20,684 nucleotides of DNA from Mageeibacillus sp. UBA1255 (GTDB taxonomy: Bacteria > Bacillota > Clostridia > UBA1212 > UBA1255), in assembly GCA_002308795.1 (NCBI GenBank), contig DBVV01000054.1:13291-33974 (forward strand), read 5' to 3'. Numbering within the stretch: the first letter of the stretch is position 1; every line of letters starts with the position of its first letter. This document shows, in pieces, positions 7,265 through 13,804 of this stretch. A program made the position numbers and the translations under genes. The notes beneath the pieces are model-generated. The model was given only the letters and a program-made list of their open reading frames with translations. It was not told where the DNA came from and made no database searches.

Positions 7265-8668
7265 TCACGCGCGCTTTGGGAGTCCTGAATCGTATCCGGC
7301 GATCGGAGCGCGTTTGAATGCGCTGCCTCTTATCTTCGCGTCGATCTGTTCTTTTACTTCCGGATCGGCTTCGCCCGACCGCAGATAGTGATCCAGCTGG
7401 GCATATTTAAACCCGAACGCGTCTTCGTCGGTCCTGCCGCAGAGTCCGTCGGACGGAGCTTTCACAACAAGTTCGCGCGGGATCTCGGGCATCGTGAGAC
7501 CTATTGCCACCACCTCGGTCGCAGTAAGTCCGGAAAGAGGCGAAAAATCACCGACGGCGTCTCCCCACTTCGTTTCCCAGCCGATCATCGTCTCGGAGAG
7601 GTTGCAGGTATTGGCCACGCGGCCGTTCATTGATTGCGATACCGCGTACAGCGTCGTCATACGTATCCTGGGCGGGAGGTTGCTGAGCATCTGTTTCGTG
7701 ACCGTAACGGGGCCGGCGTTTGTCAGCTCGGCAACATCGATCGCATTCAGAACGCCACCGGTCGCGTCGGCAATATTTACGGTATACGCTTTTATGCCGA
7801 GCGCTTTTACGGCTTTTTTCGAGTCGTCAATATCCGGCTGCACTCCGTCGGGCATCATCACTCCGACCACTCTGTCAGCACCTAAAGCTCGCGCGCAAAG
7901 GGCGGCAACGACGGTGGAGTCCTTGCCTCCGGAAATACCAATGACCGCAGGCGAATCCGGGCCGTTGCGATCGAACCAGTCTTTGATCCAGCTTATCACT
8001 CCGTCGCGCTGCGCAGCGGGATCGAATATGTAGTCGAGTTCGTACGCATCTCCGTCTGCATCTGTTTTCTCACAAACGTCGTTCGATCTGCAAGTGTTAA
8101 GCTCCTCGCCCTCGGCCGGTCTGCACGTGTTGACCACGTCTATCTGGCAGCTTCTAAGCGTCTTCAGCGCAGCGTCATGAAGCTCAGGCGTAACTCCGGC
8201 ACAGCATGCTGCATCGACGGTAATACGCGAATCAGGGAAAGCGGCCCTCAGCAGCAGCGCATTTGAAGCAACACAAATATCGGTACATAGCCCGATCATT
8301 TCGAATTCCGTATCGCCCGCGGGCTCGTTTTCCAGCTTCTTTTTAAGTTCGCAGATCATATCGAGCGAACCGAACGTGTATTTCTTAACGATCCTGAAAT
8401 TGCCCCTCGCTTCGAGCGCGCTCAGGACAGCGCCATTGAGCTGATGACCGTGAGTTCCTTCGAAGCAGTGAGGTACGGGCAGCTTTTCGCCTTCAAGCGT
8501 ATTCCGGTAAGTATCGTTAAAGTGTGTATCGAGCGTCGCGATTATCTCATCGCCGTCAAACTCACGTATTTTTTTTGCGACGTTGGCAACGATCCCGACC
8601 GCCTCCGCCGTTCCCAGCGAGCCGTCAATAAAATCATTCTGCATGTCTATTACAAACAGTATCCGCAT
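7265..8668 (-). CDS. Nicotinamidase - NAD synthetase fusion (PncA-NadE)
   Basis: The protein has 467 residues and two enzyme domains. Residues 1-180 are an isochorismatase-family nicotinamidase with Asp8, Lys96 and Cys132 as the expected catalytic triad (DMQNDF, KKYTF, CTDICV) and Asp47/His49/His67 as likely metal ligands. Residues about 210-467 are an ammonia-dependent NAD synthetase with the SGGKDS ATP-pyrophosphatase loop at 246-251 and the NLSE, KWGD and DEDAFG stretches. No nitrilase-type glutaminase domain is present. The linker (about 181-210) holds three cysteines. The start at 8668 is chosen because CGGAGGG lies 8 bases upstream; an in-frame ATG 18 codons earlier lacks one. It heads the NAD operon, 59 bases after the GH36 gene. 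The two activities would release and reuse ammonia, which is inference. Confidence 0.9.
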   Translation of the reverse strand: MRILFVIDMQNDFIDGSLGTAEAVGIVANVAKKIREFDGDEIIATLDTHFNDTYRNTLEGEKLPVPHCFEGTHGHQLNGAVLSALEARGNFRIVKKYTFGSLDMICELKKKLENEPAGDTEFEMIGLCTDICVASNALLLRAAFPDSRITVDAACCAGVTPELHDAALKTLRSCQIDVVNTCRPAEGEELNTCRSNDVCEKTDADGDAYELDYIFDPAAQRDGVISWIKDWFDRNGPDSPAVIGISGGKDSTVVAALCARALGADRVVGVMMPDGVQPDIDDSKKAVKALGIKAYTVNIADATGGVLNAIDVAELTNAGPVTVTKQMLSNLPPRIRMTTLYAVSQSMNGRVANTCNLSETMIGWETKWGDAVGDFSPLSGLTATEVVAIGLTMPEIPRELVVKAPSDGLCGRTDEDAFGFKYAQLDHYLRSGEADPEVKEQIDAKIRGSAFKRAPIAGYDSGLPKRA

Positions 8669-8727
8669 AATTTGTTCCCTCCGTTCTCCCTCCGCCCCGG
8701 GCGGCAGCCGCTCCGTTATCATCCGTG

Positions 8728-10647
8728 TTACAGTTTTTTATACCTAAGAAGCATTGACGAGCGCGGTGTGTCTAAGCAAAGATCAAGGCCTTTATCCAGA
8801 AGATCGCTGCCTTTTCGCACGAATCGTGTCCCGCTGTCCGCATCCGTGAACTCGTATTCCGCTTCCGGAAGAAAGCCCTTCGGTCTGGAATGAAGCACGC
8901 TGAACGGGCTTCTCGCTCTCCTGAACGCCAGAATGATGCCGCTCTGATCTTCCGGATCGTGGTACTGCTGTGCGTTCCATGAAGTGTTTTCCTTCGAATT
9001 AGGTATCAGAGCATAAAAATCTTCACCAAAATAGCGGCGAATAGATACGTATTCATTAAAATATGTCCTTGCCCATTCGAACGGAACTTCGGCATTTTCG
9101 AACTGCCACTCAGGGTCAACGTGCTCCCACGGTCTCATTGCTATGCCGCCGGTGTAAGCGCTTCTGAAACTGTATGTGTCGCCCAGTTTCGGCCCGTATC
9201 CGATACCGGACCAGGGCATCCACCACGAAGCACAAGTATTCTGCATCTGATTGGCCTCCGGAACACAATCCCACATACACTGGTAATCGGAACGCCAGAG
9301 CGGGACGGAGCGGGACAACATCTCGATGTCGATGCGTTGACCGCCGCCTGCGCAGTCATCGATCATAAGATGCGGAAAACGCTCCAGGAGATTGTCCCAG
9401 AATTTGTACAGGTTGGTGATATATTTTATTTCGGTTATTCCGCTCCGGTTTTCTTCGTCCTCGTGGAGCCAGAATTTCAGCGGCGAGATATTGTAGTCCT
9501 GCCTGTACCAGTCGAGCTGGAGTTCTTCGATCACGTCGCCGATCTTCTTCGTCAATGCTTCAAGCACTTCGTCGTCGTTGAGGGCAATAATTACGCTGTC
9601 GTCCTGGCTGTCGTCAGACTGCAGCAGATATTTCGTCCAGATATCTATGCTTCTCTTTAGGCGCTCGGGTTCGAACCACACCAGGAATTTTTTACCGTGG
9701 TCTTTAAGGTATCTGATCAGGTTCTGGTAGCGGTCCGGGTGGTAGAATTCATTGATCTTCCACGTACCCACCTTAGGCCAGTCGGCAGACTGATCGGCGG
9801 TAGTCATTGACCGCAGCGGTTCGTACCAGCCCGCGTCGATCCAGCAGGTGTCAAGGGGCAGTTTTTCGGATACGATCCCTTCCCAGCGCCTTACCATCTC
9901 GGCAGAAGGCACGCCTCCCCAGAATAATCCTGCAAAAGGCGGCGTGGCCGGTCTCCCGGGTTTTCCGATTGGGCTGACAATATCTTTAATGTACCTTCTC
10001 CAGGCGTTGTGCGCGTTCTCCTGACCGTCACTGTACTCTAATACCGTTGCCGACGCGGTGCGCAGGCTCTCTCCCGGTTTCATATAGAAATTTGCGTGCT
10101 CGATCCCAAAAACGATCCGGCACGAATCGGCGTTCCTGAAGAAGCGGGCCTTCCATTGACCGGTCCAGCCTACCGCGACCAGCACGCCTTTCCCCTGCCT
10201 CGTAATGTCGAAAAACGGAAAAGTCTCAAGCGCGCTCCGTCCTACCGCACAATGCGATTCCGACTCCTGCCCTGCCCAGAGCCTCTCTTCTCTTGTCGAA
10301 AGATCGTCTTCCTTGACGTTTGCACCGGTAGTTTTAACGATCCGGAACGTCTCGGGCTCCCACGTCGCCTGTCTGTTTTTCCTGGTGACAGGCGGGTCAG
10401 GGTCAAACGGGACGGTTATATCACAGTCGTATATTTCCGAGATCTGTCCGCTGGGGTGATCGGTAGGATTGGACCAGTAATTGACCCAGTGAGTAACGCC
10501 GTATTTGTCATTGTAATCAGCTTTGCATTCGACGGTCAATCCGTCCGGGAGCACTACTTTATATCCGTTTTCTGTGTTTAGTATCTGCTTCTCAAGCTCG
10601 TTAAAAGGAATACCGTTATATTTGAATGAAAAAGACGGTTTGATCAT
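8728..10647 (-). CDS. Glycoside hydrolase family 36-type alpha-galactosidase-like enzyme
   Basis: This is a retaining clan GH-D enzyme of 639 residues, with no signal peptide, so probably cytoplasmic. A beta-rich N-terminal domain precedes the barrel with FAGLFWGG, LDTCWIDAGW and KKFLVWFEPERL. Asp384 in WYRQDYN is the expected nucleophile, and Asp440 in CAGGGQRID the expected acid/base. The C-terminal part looks like the usual beta domain. Likely substrates are alpha-galactosides, but alpha-N-acetylgalactosaminide or other GH36 specificities are possible. It is somewhat shorter than the common form of about 720 residues. The ATG is preceded by AAAGGGGG. A candidate promoter with two direct repeats (10718-10756) suggests sugar-responsive repression. 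Confidence 0.85.
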   Translation of the reverse strand: MIKPSFSFKYNGIPFNELEKQILNTENGYKVVLPDGLTVECKADYNDKYGVTHWVNYWSNPTDHPSGQISEIYDCDITVPFDPDPPVTRKNRQATWEPETFRIVKTTGANVKEDDLSTREERLWAGQESESHCAVGRSALETFPFFDITRQGKGVLVAVGWTGQWKARFFRNADSCRIVFGIEHANFYMKPGESLRTASATVLEYSDGQENAHNAWRRYIKDIVSPIGKPGRPATPPFAGLFWGGVPSAEMVRRWEGIVSEKLPLDTCWIDAGWYEPLRSMTTADQSADWPKVGTWKINEFYHPDRYQNLIRYLKDHGKKFLVWFEPERLKRSIDIWTKYLLQSDDSQDDSVIIALNDDEVLEALTKKIGDVIEELQLDWYRQDYNISPLKFWLHEDEENRSGITEIKYITNLYKFWDNLLERFPHLMIDDCAGGGQRIDIEMLSRSVPLWRSDYQCMWDCVPEANQMQNTCASWWMPWSGIGYGPKLGDTYSFRSAYTGGIAMRPWEHVDPEWQFENAEVPFEWARTYFNEYVSIRRYFGEDFYALIPNSKENTSWNAQQYHDPEDQSGIILAFRRARSPFSVLHSRPKGFLPEAEYEFTDADSGTRFVRKGSDLLDKGLDLCLDTPRSSMLLRYKKL

Positions 10648-10670
10648 TTTTATCCCCCTTTATGCAACAA

Positions 10671-10705
10671 ACCTGAAGCCGCTCCTTTACGACGCAGCTT
10701 CAGGT
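10671..10705 (-). terminator. Leader hairpin or weak terminator between lipoprotein and GH36 genes
   Basis: ACCTGAAGC (10671-10679) and GCTTCAGGT (10697-10705) form a perfect 9-bp stem. On the - strand the hairpin is followed by TTTGTTGC, a poor U-tract, and then directly by the GH36 ribosome-binding site. It may end the lipoprotein transcript, or form a structured leader in the GH36 mRNA, because the candidate promoter lies just upstream. Confidence 0.5.
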
Positions 10706-10717
10706 GTCTTTATTTAT

Positions 10718-10746
10718 AATATATCAGGCCGGATCATTCCTGTTAA
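10718..10746 (-). promoter_or_regulatory. Candidate sigma-A promoter of the GH36 gene
   Basis: On the - strand TTAACA (10741-10746) and TATATT (10718-10723) each match 5 of 6 consensus bases, with a 17-base spacer. The -35 region touches the last codons of the upstream lipoprotein gene. An 11-bp direct repeat occurs in the spacer and again at and behind the -35 box. Confidence 0.6.
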
Positions 10747-10756
10747 GGCCGGATCA
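10726..10756 (-). repeat. Operator-like direct repeat TGATCCGGCCT, two copies
   Basis: Identical 11-mers lie at 10726-10736 and 10746-10756, exactly 20 bp apart (about two helical turns), so a dimeric regulator could bind both on one face of the DNA. They bracket the -35 box of the GH36 promoter. The distal copy overlaps the lipoprotein stop codon. Confidence 0.55.
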
Positions 10757-11761
10757 CTCCGCCGGTGTCACTGCTTTTACGCAGTTCTGATACACTGCGG
10801 CAACTTCTTCCGCTGTCAGAGCCTGGCGGTATACTCTCGCTTTTACGATCGTGAACGCGGTCACGTTTGCGAGGCGCTCCGTCTGGAATGATGCGTTGAT
10901 TCCGATACCCAGCTTACCGCTGTGTGTACCTGCCATATTGAAATTGCCCGTTCCGAATTCGCCTTCACTCGCAAGTTCGCCGTTATAATATAACCTGACC
11001 ATACCGTTTACGGCATCGTACATGCCGAGCACGTGGACAAGCTTTCCGGCTTCGATCTTTGTTCCCTGTGAAGCGTCGTTCGTCTGTGCGTAAATATATC
11101 CTGAACCGGGATAAGTACCGTCCTGTGCGGTGCTTCCTACGTTAAAGTTTATCTGTCCCTGGGTGCCGCGTATTGCCATATTCGTTCCGCCGCCGTTGCC
11201 GTTGCTTATCAGCATTCCGCCGCCTGCAGCCGGTATCTCGTCGATCTGAAGGAATATTTCGTACGTTACTCCATCTTCTACAAATCCGGGGAAGTCTGAC
11301 GCATATTCGTCAAGAAGTATGAACATATAGTCGTCATCGTCGGTGCCGCGGTAGCCCGTAACTTTAACTTCTTTTCCGTCAAGGTTAACTGTAAACTCGC
11401 CTACTTCGCCGTCTTCCATTTCCATATCGTTGTTGCCGAGCGCGTCATACACTTCATCCTTTCTAAAGGCAAGGTCAAAGTATGGCTCAGGCATACCCTC
11501 ATAAGGATTTGCAGTTGGATCAGGTTTCTCCGTTGGCTCCGCTGTTGGTGCATCGGTAGGTTTTTCAGTATGAGCGTCGGTGACAACGGGCGCCTGTGTC
11601 GCCGCATCGGTTGCAGCCGGAACGTCTGTCGGTTTGTCCGTTTTTGCGGGTTCGTTACCCGGTGCTTTGCTGCACGCCGCGAGGGCAATGCATATCACTG
11701 CTGCCGTTAAAATCGCCAGGATCTTCTTGAATCCGATTCTGTGCTTTAAAGTTTTTGTCAT
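10754..11761 (-). CDS. Secreted lipoprotein with LamG-like (concanavalin A-fold) domain
   Basis: The protein has 335 residues. A basic N-terminus, a hydrophobic core and the lipobox ALAAC (Cys30) mark it as a lipoprotein anchored to the outer face of the membrane. A low-complexity Thr/Pro/Asp/Glu linker covers about residues 33-80. The rest, from about 85, is a beta-rich domain with features of LamG/jelly-roll proteins (LVHVLGMYDAVNGMVRLYYNG, and a C-terminal KARVYRQALTAEEVAAVY helix). Such domains bind glycans or other polymers, so a role in polysaccharide capture beside the GH36 enzyme is plausible but not shown. The start at 11761 was chosen for its AGGAGGAGG upstream; the longer reading frame lacks one. 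Confidence 0.8.
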   Translation of the reverse strand: MTKTLKHRIGFKKILAILTAAVICIALAACSKAPGNEPAKTDKPTDVPAATDAATQAPVVTDAHTEKPTDAPTAEPTEKPDPTANPYEGMPEPYFDLAFRKDEVYDALGNNDMEMEDGEVGEFTVNLDGKEVKVTGYRGTDDDDYMFILLDEYASDFPGFVEDGVTYEIFLQIDEIPAAGGGMLISNGNGGGTNMAIRGTQGQINFNVGSTAQDGTYPGSGYIYAQTNDASQGTKIEAGKLVHVLGMYDAVNGMVRLYYNGELASEGEFGTGNFNMAGTHSGKLGIGINASFQTERLANVTAFTIVKARVYRQALTAEEVAAVYQNCVKAVTPAE

Positions 11762-11811
11762 TTCAGATACCTCCTCCTGATGACAATGACGTGTCGTCGT
11801 CAACTACCTGT

Positions 11812-11840
11812 ACTTTATCACTTCCGGAGGAGGTTGTCAA
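11812..11840 (-). promoter_or_regulatory. Candidate sigma-A promoter of the LamG lipoprotein gene
   Basis: On the - strand the perfect -35 box TTGACA (11835-11840) and TAAAGT (11812-11817) are 17 bases apart, about 50 bases before the start codon. Confidence 0.65.
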
Positions 11841-11848
11841 GATAATGG

Positions 11849-11949
11849 AGCGAACCGAGTGATGGCACGAATTTTGGGTCTACTGCGAACCCCGGAATCG
11901 GTTCGCAGTTCGGTCACACAAAATTCTTAGCCATTCGCTCGGCTTCGCT
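11849..11949. repeat. About 100-bp imperfect palindrome (MITE/REP-like)
   Basis: Outer arms AGCGAACCGAG..ATGGC and GCCAT..CTCGG.TTCGCT pair across the element. Inside, GAATTTTG pairs with CAAAATTC, and a perfect 10-bp core ACTGCGAACC/GGTTCGCAGT (11882-11891/11900-11909) closes an 8-base loop. A poly-A run follows on the + side, and no U-tract follows on the - strand, so a simple terminator is unlikely. It has the form of a dispersed non-autonomous palindromic repeat. Confidence 0.6.
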
Positions 11950-11970
11950 GAAGAAAAAAAGAGACATAGA

Positions 11971-12068
11971 ATAATGGAGAATGGATAATGGAGAATTGTG
12001 GTGTGTATTTTAGATCATCGCCGCAGGCGATACATCAACTTCCCATTTTCCATTTTCAATTTTCCATT
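11971..12068. repeat. About 98-bp inverted repeat with AATGGA-rich ends and GC hairpin centre
   Basis: The left end (11973-11998) and the reverse complement of the right end (12042-12068) agree at about 21 of 26 positions and are built from AATGGA/AAATGG-like units. The centre holds the perfect hairpin ATCGCC-GCA-GGCGAT (about 12016-12030). The right end enters the 3' end of the adjoining gene and supplies its stop codon. It is probably a dispersed intergenic repeat. Confidence 0.6.
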
Positions 12069-12673
12069 ACTGACTGTTCTTCGGCTTCGCTGGCAATTTG
12101 TTTCGGTCTGTACGCGAACATGAAGTTGATCAGGGGCTCGTAGAATGGCTGGACGCTTTGTATCCTTTCGTCTTTTCCGCAATCGTAGCGGTAGGAATAG
12201 CCCTCGTCGGCGCCGAAGCCGGCGAAAATAAACGTGTGCCCGGGGTAAACTACGCCTGCAGCGCTGGTGTGTGGATGAACGAATACGATATCTCCCGGCT
12301 CGAGCTTTGACACGTCTTCAATGCGTTCAAACCCCTGAAGTTCACACCAGCCCGGAAGGTCGCGCTTCTGTTCGGTAGCATGATAAACGACCATGCCCTG
12401 CCTCTCGACCTGATCCGTATAGCCGACGCGGTACATGACCCAGTCGACAAGCCGGTCGCATGATACGAGCTTTGCGTCGTGGTTGATCGGAGGATTCATT
12501 GGAGCGTCACCATATTTAAAGCAATTCTCACGCACGTAATCCGTTACCCACTTTGACTCGCGCAGTATTGCCGATTGGAGCGGTGTGCATTGACGTTCGA
12601 CCCCTGCAGGTACGCCGTCACTGTTGACCTCTATCACTTTATTTGTTTCGTTTCCTGCCACCTGTTCGCTCAT
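12056..12673 (-). CDS. NlpC/P60- or CHAP-like putative cysteine peptidase/amidase
   Basis: This protein of 205 residues is without a signal peptide. The pattern VSCDRLVDWV (Cys72), EPGDIVFV (about 125-132) and YPGHTFIFAG (His146) followed by YRYDCG (Asp164) has the order and spacing of NlpC/P60-type papain-fold hydrolases, with Cys as nucleophile and His as base. The substrate is unknown, possibly a cell-wall peptide. GGAGG lies 7 bases before the ATG. The terminator of the tRNA operon ends only about 17 bases upstream, leaving no room for a separate promoter. The last residues (MEN and the stop) come from an adjoining repeat. The family call is tentative. Confidence 0.6.
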   Translation of the reverse strand: MSEQVAGNETNKVIEVNSDGVPAGVERQCTPLQSAILRESKWVTDYVRENCFKYGDAPMNPPINHDAKLVSCDRLVDWVMYRVGYTDQVERQGMVVYHATEQKRDLPGWCELQGFERIEDVSKLEPGDIVFVHPHTSAAGVVYPGHTFIFAGFGADEGYSYRYDCGKDERIQSVQPFYEPLINFMFAYRPKQIASEAEEQSVMEN

Positions 12674-12689
12674 GATGATGCCTCCGTAA

Positions 12690-12719
12690 ATAAAAAAGGA
12701 CCTGCTTACAGCAAGTCCT
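12690..12719 (-). terminator. Rho-independent terminator of the tRNA operon
   Basis: On the - strand AGGACTTGC and GCAGGTCCT form a 9-bp stem (one G-U) around a TGTAA loop, followed by six or more T residues. It lies 4 bases after the tRNA-Glu gene and immediately before the ribosome-binding site of the peptidase gene. Confidence 0.85.
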
Positions 12720-12723
12720 CTGA

Positions 12724-12795
12724 TGACCCCTACGAGAATCGAACTCGTGTCGCCGCCGTGAAAGGGCGATGTCTTAACCTCTTGACCAAGGGGCC
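12724..12795 (-). tRNA. tRNA-Glu (UUC anticodon)
   Basis: A 72-base cloverleaf reads on the - strand, with acceptor GGCCCCT/AGGGGTC, anticodon loop CTTTCAC (anticodon TTC, template bases 12760-12762), a perfect T stem ACGAG/CTCGT around TTCGATT, and discriminator A. The 3' CCA is not encoded. It is the second gene of a two-tRNA operon. Confidence 0.95.
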
Positions 12796-12796
12796 A

Positions 12797-12873
12797 TGGT
12801 AGCGGCGGTGAGATTTGAACTTACGACCTGCCGGGTATGAACCGGATGCTCTGGCCAACTGAGCTACGCCGCC
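12797..12873 (-). tRNA. Elongator tRNA-Met (CAU anticodon), CCA apparently encoded
   Basis: The mature part is 74 bases (12800-12873) with GGCGGCG/CGCCGCT acceptor arms, GCTC/GAGC D stem and anticodon loop TTCATAC. It closely resembles B. subtilis elongator tRNA-Met rather than the initiator or tRNA-Ile2. CCA follows the discriminator A in the DNA (12797-12799). Two stem positions are mismatched: T-C at the top of the anticodon stem and A-C in the T stem (GTAAG/CTCAC). It may still be functional. Confidence 0.9.
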
Positions 12874-12920
12874 ATGCGCAGTCCCATACCGTCGACCGAC
12901 GTGTCCGGAACAGCTTGCCT

Positions 12921-12949
12921 ATTATACTCCCGAAACATAGCTGTGTCAA
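12921..12949 (-). promoter_or_regulatory. Near-perfect sigma-A promoter for tRNA-Met/tRNA-Glu
   Basis: On the - strand a perfect TTGACA (12944-12949) and a perfect TATAAT (12921-12926) are 17 bases apart, about 50 bases before tRNA-Met. The 25 bases upstream are almost all A/T, like an UP element, and end at the mobile element boundary at 12976. Confidence 0.9.
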
Positions 12950-13058
12950 TACTGTTTTTAATATTTTTATAATTGGCTGAAGTGAAAAGTTAACGTCTAC
13001 TCCAAAGGGTGGCGAGTAGAATTCAGTCGTGCATCAAATTCGAGTTGAAATTAGTCTT

Positions 13059-13461
13059 GCAAATAGAGAAAATTATTGTGTTGCCGGCAGCCTGGGAAAG
13101 GAGCGAATTAAGATGGCTGAAAGTAACAAAAACAAACACCTCACTCATGAGGAACGTAAAATTATAGAGTTTGGAATTCGAAGCGGAGCAACACAAAAGG
13201 CTATTGCGGATACTATTGGCAAACAAAAGTCAACCGTTGGAATACAAATTGAATCTGACTATTTCCAACATCAATTCTGTTCGCAAAAAACAACTTCATG
13301 GAAAATCTCCAATAGAATTGATGAAGTATCTGGAACCTGAATTATTTGAACGTTTTTACTAATTCGGGATCCGAGAAATTGAAGGAGATAAGATCATCCT
13401 GAAACCTTATCTCCTCAAATAACCAAAGCGCTGCCGGCAACATTGAACAGTGAATATTTGC
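13059..13461 (+). mobile_element. Nested IS30-family remnant
   Basis: GCAAATA (13059-13065) and TGTTGCCGGCAGC (around 13078-13090) are mirrored by GCTGCCGGCAACA (about 13429-13441) and TATTTGC (13455-13461), forming an imperfect terminal repeat of about 33 bp around the transposase pseudogene. This suggests an IS30-family copy inside a larger element. A similar motif ending AGTCGTGCA occurs in direct orientation on each side (about 13016-13033 and 13472-13489). Confidence 0.55.
13113..13422 (+). pseudogene. IS30-family transposase, internally deleted and frameshifted
   Basis: The first 40 or so codons encode the IS30-type helix-turn-helix N-terminus (HLTHEERKIIEFGIRSGATQ..IADTIGKQKSTVG) after a good AAAGGAG site. 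Around base 13240 the reading jumps to another frame encoding the family C-terminus (SVRKKQLHGKSPIELMKYLE...ERFY), then a TAA at 13360-13362, then in-frame FGIREIEGDKIILKPYLLK to the terminal TAA. The whole central DDE catalytic core is missing, about two thirds of the usual length of more than 300 residues. The product cannot be an active transposase. Confidence 0.85.
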
Positions 13462-13762
13462 TGAATCTAAAGTAGATTTTAGTCGTGCACCGCCGAAAAG
13501 TCACCCTTAACCTACCTTGTTTCACTATGTCCAAAGCCATAGCGCCATTTAGATTTTAAGCTATCCATTATGAATATTCAAGTAGAATTTTTATGTTGCG
13601 TAGCCTTCTTTTGGCCTGCTTATCAGCTTTAATGATGCGTTTTTGCTCTTTTTTGTAAGAGTAATATCTACTCGGAAACAGGGGCCTTTGGAGTAGACGT
13701 TAACTTTTCACTTCAGCAATTTTTATCAACTTTTTGGGAGACGATAAAAATGAGTGACATTT

Positions 13763-13790
13763 CCCGTACAGGGCCGCTATTCTGTACGGG
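13763..13790. repeat. Hairpin CCCGTACAG/CTGTACGGG
   Basis: A perfect 9-bp inverted repeat with a 10-base loop lies beyond the terminator at 13805-13845 and shares the CCCGTAC/GTACGGG core with it. Its right arm can also pair with the left arm of that terminator. No U-tract follows on either strand. Confidence 0.6.
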
Positions 13791-13804
13791 CTAAACATGC
13801 TTAA

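Larger units (their letters stand above)
12976..13717. mobile_element. Decayed mobile element with perfect 33-bp terminal inverted repeats
   Basis: Bases 12976-13008 and 13685-13717 are exact reverse complements (outer end GCTGAAGTGAAAAGTTAACG). Inside lies a broken IS30-family transposase gene with its own imperfect ends, and about 250 bases of right-end sequence, of which 204 recur at 16994-17197. No intact transposase is present, so any movement would need help in trans. No convincing target duplication is seen: the flanks share only AATT, offset by one base. The insertion lies 27 bp upstream of the tRNA promoter. Confidence 0.75.

Noticed and set aside
11849..11949. Rho-independent terminator
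   Set aside because: The hairpin is too long and interrupted, and no U-tract follows on either strand in the right direction.
12797..12873. tRNA-Met as a pseudogene
   Set aside because: Two stem mismatches exist, but the acceptor arm, D arm, anticodon loop, encoded CCA and strong promoter argue for a functional gene.
12673..12949. T-box or other tRNA-sensing riboswitch upstream of the peptidase-like gene
   Set aside because: The structured RNA here is the two tRNA genes themselves; no T-box sequence or specifier stem is visible.
13171..13362. Possible small independent gene
   Set aside because: Its sequence is the C-terminal part of an IS30-family transposase in a shifted frame, so it belongs to the pseudogene.
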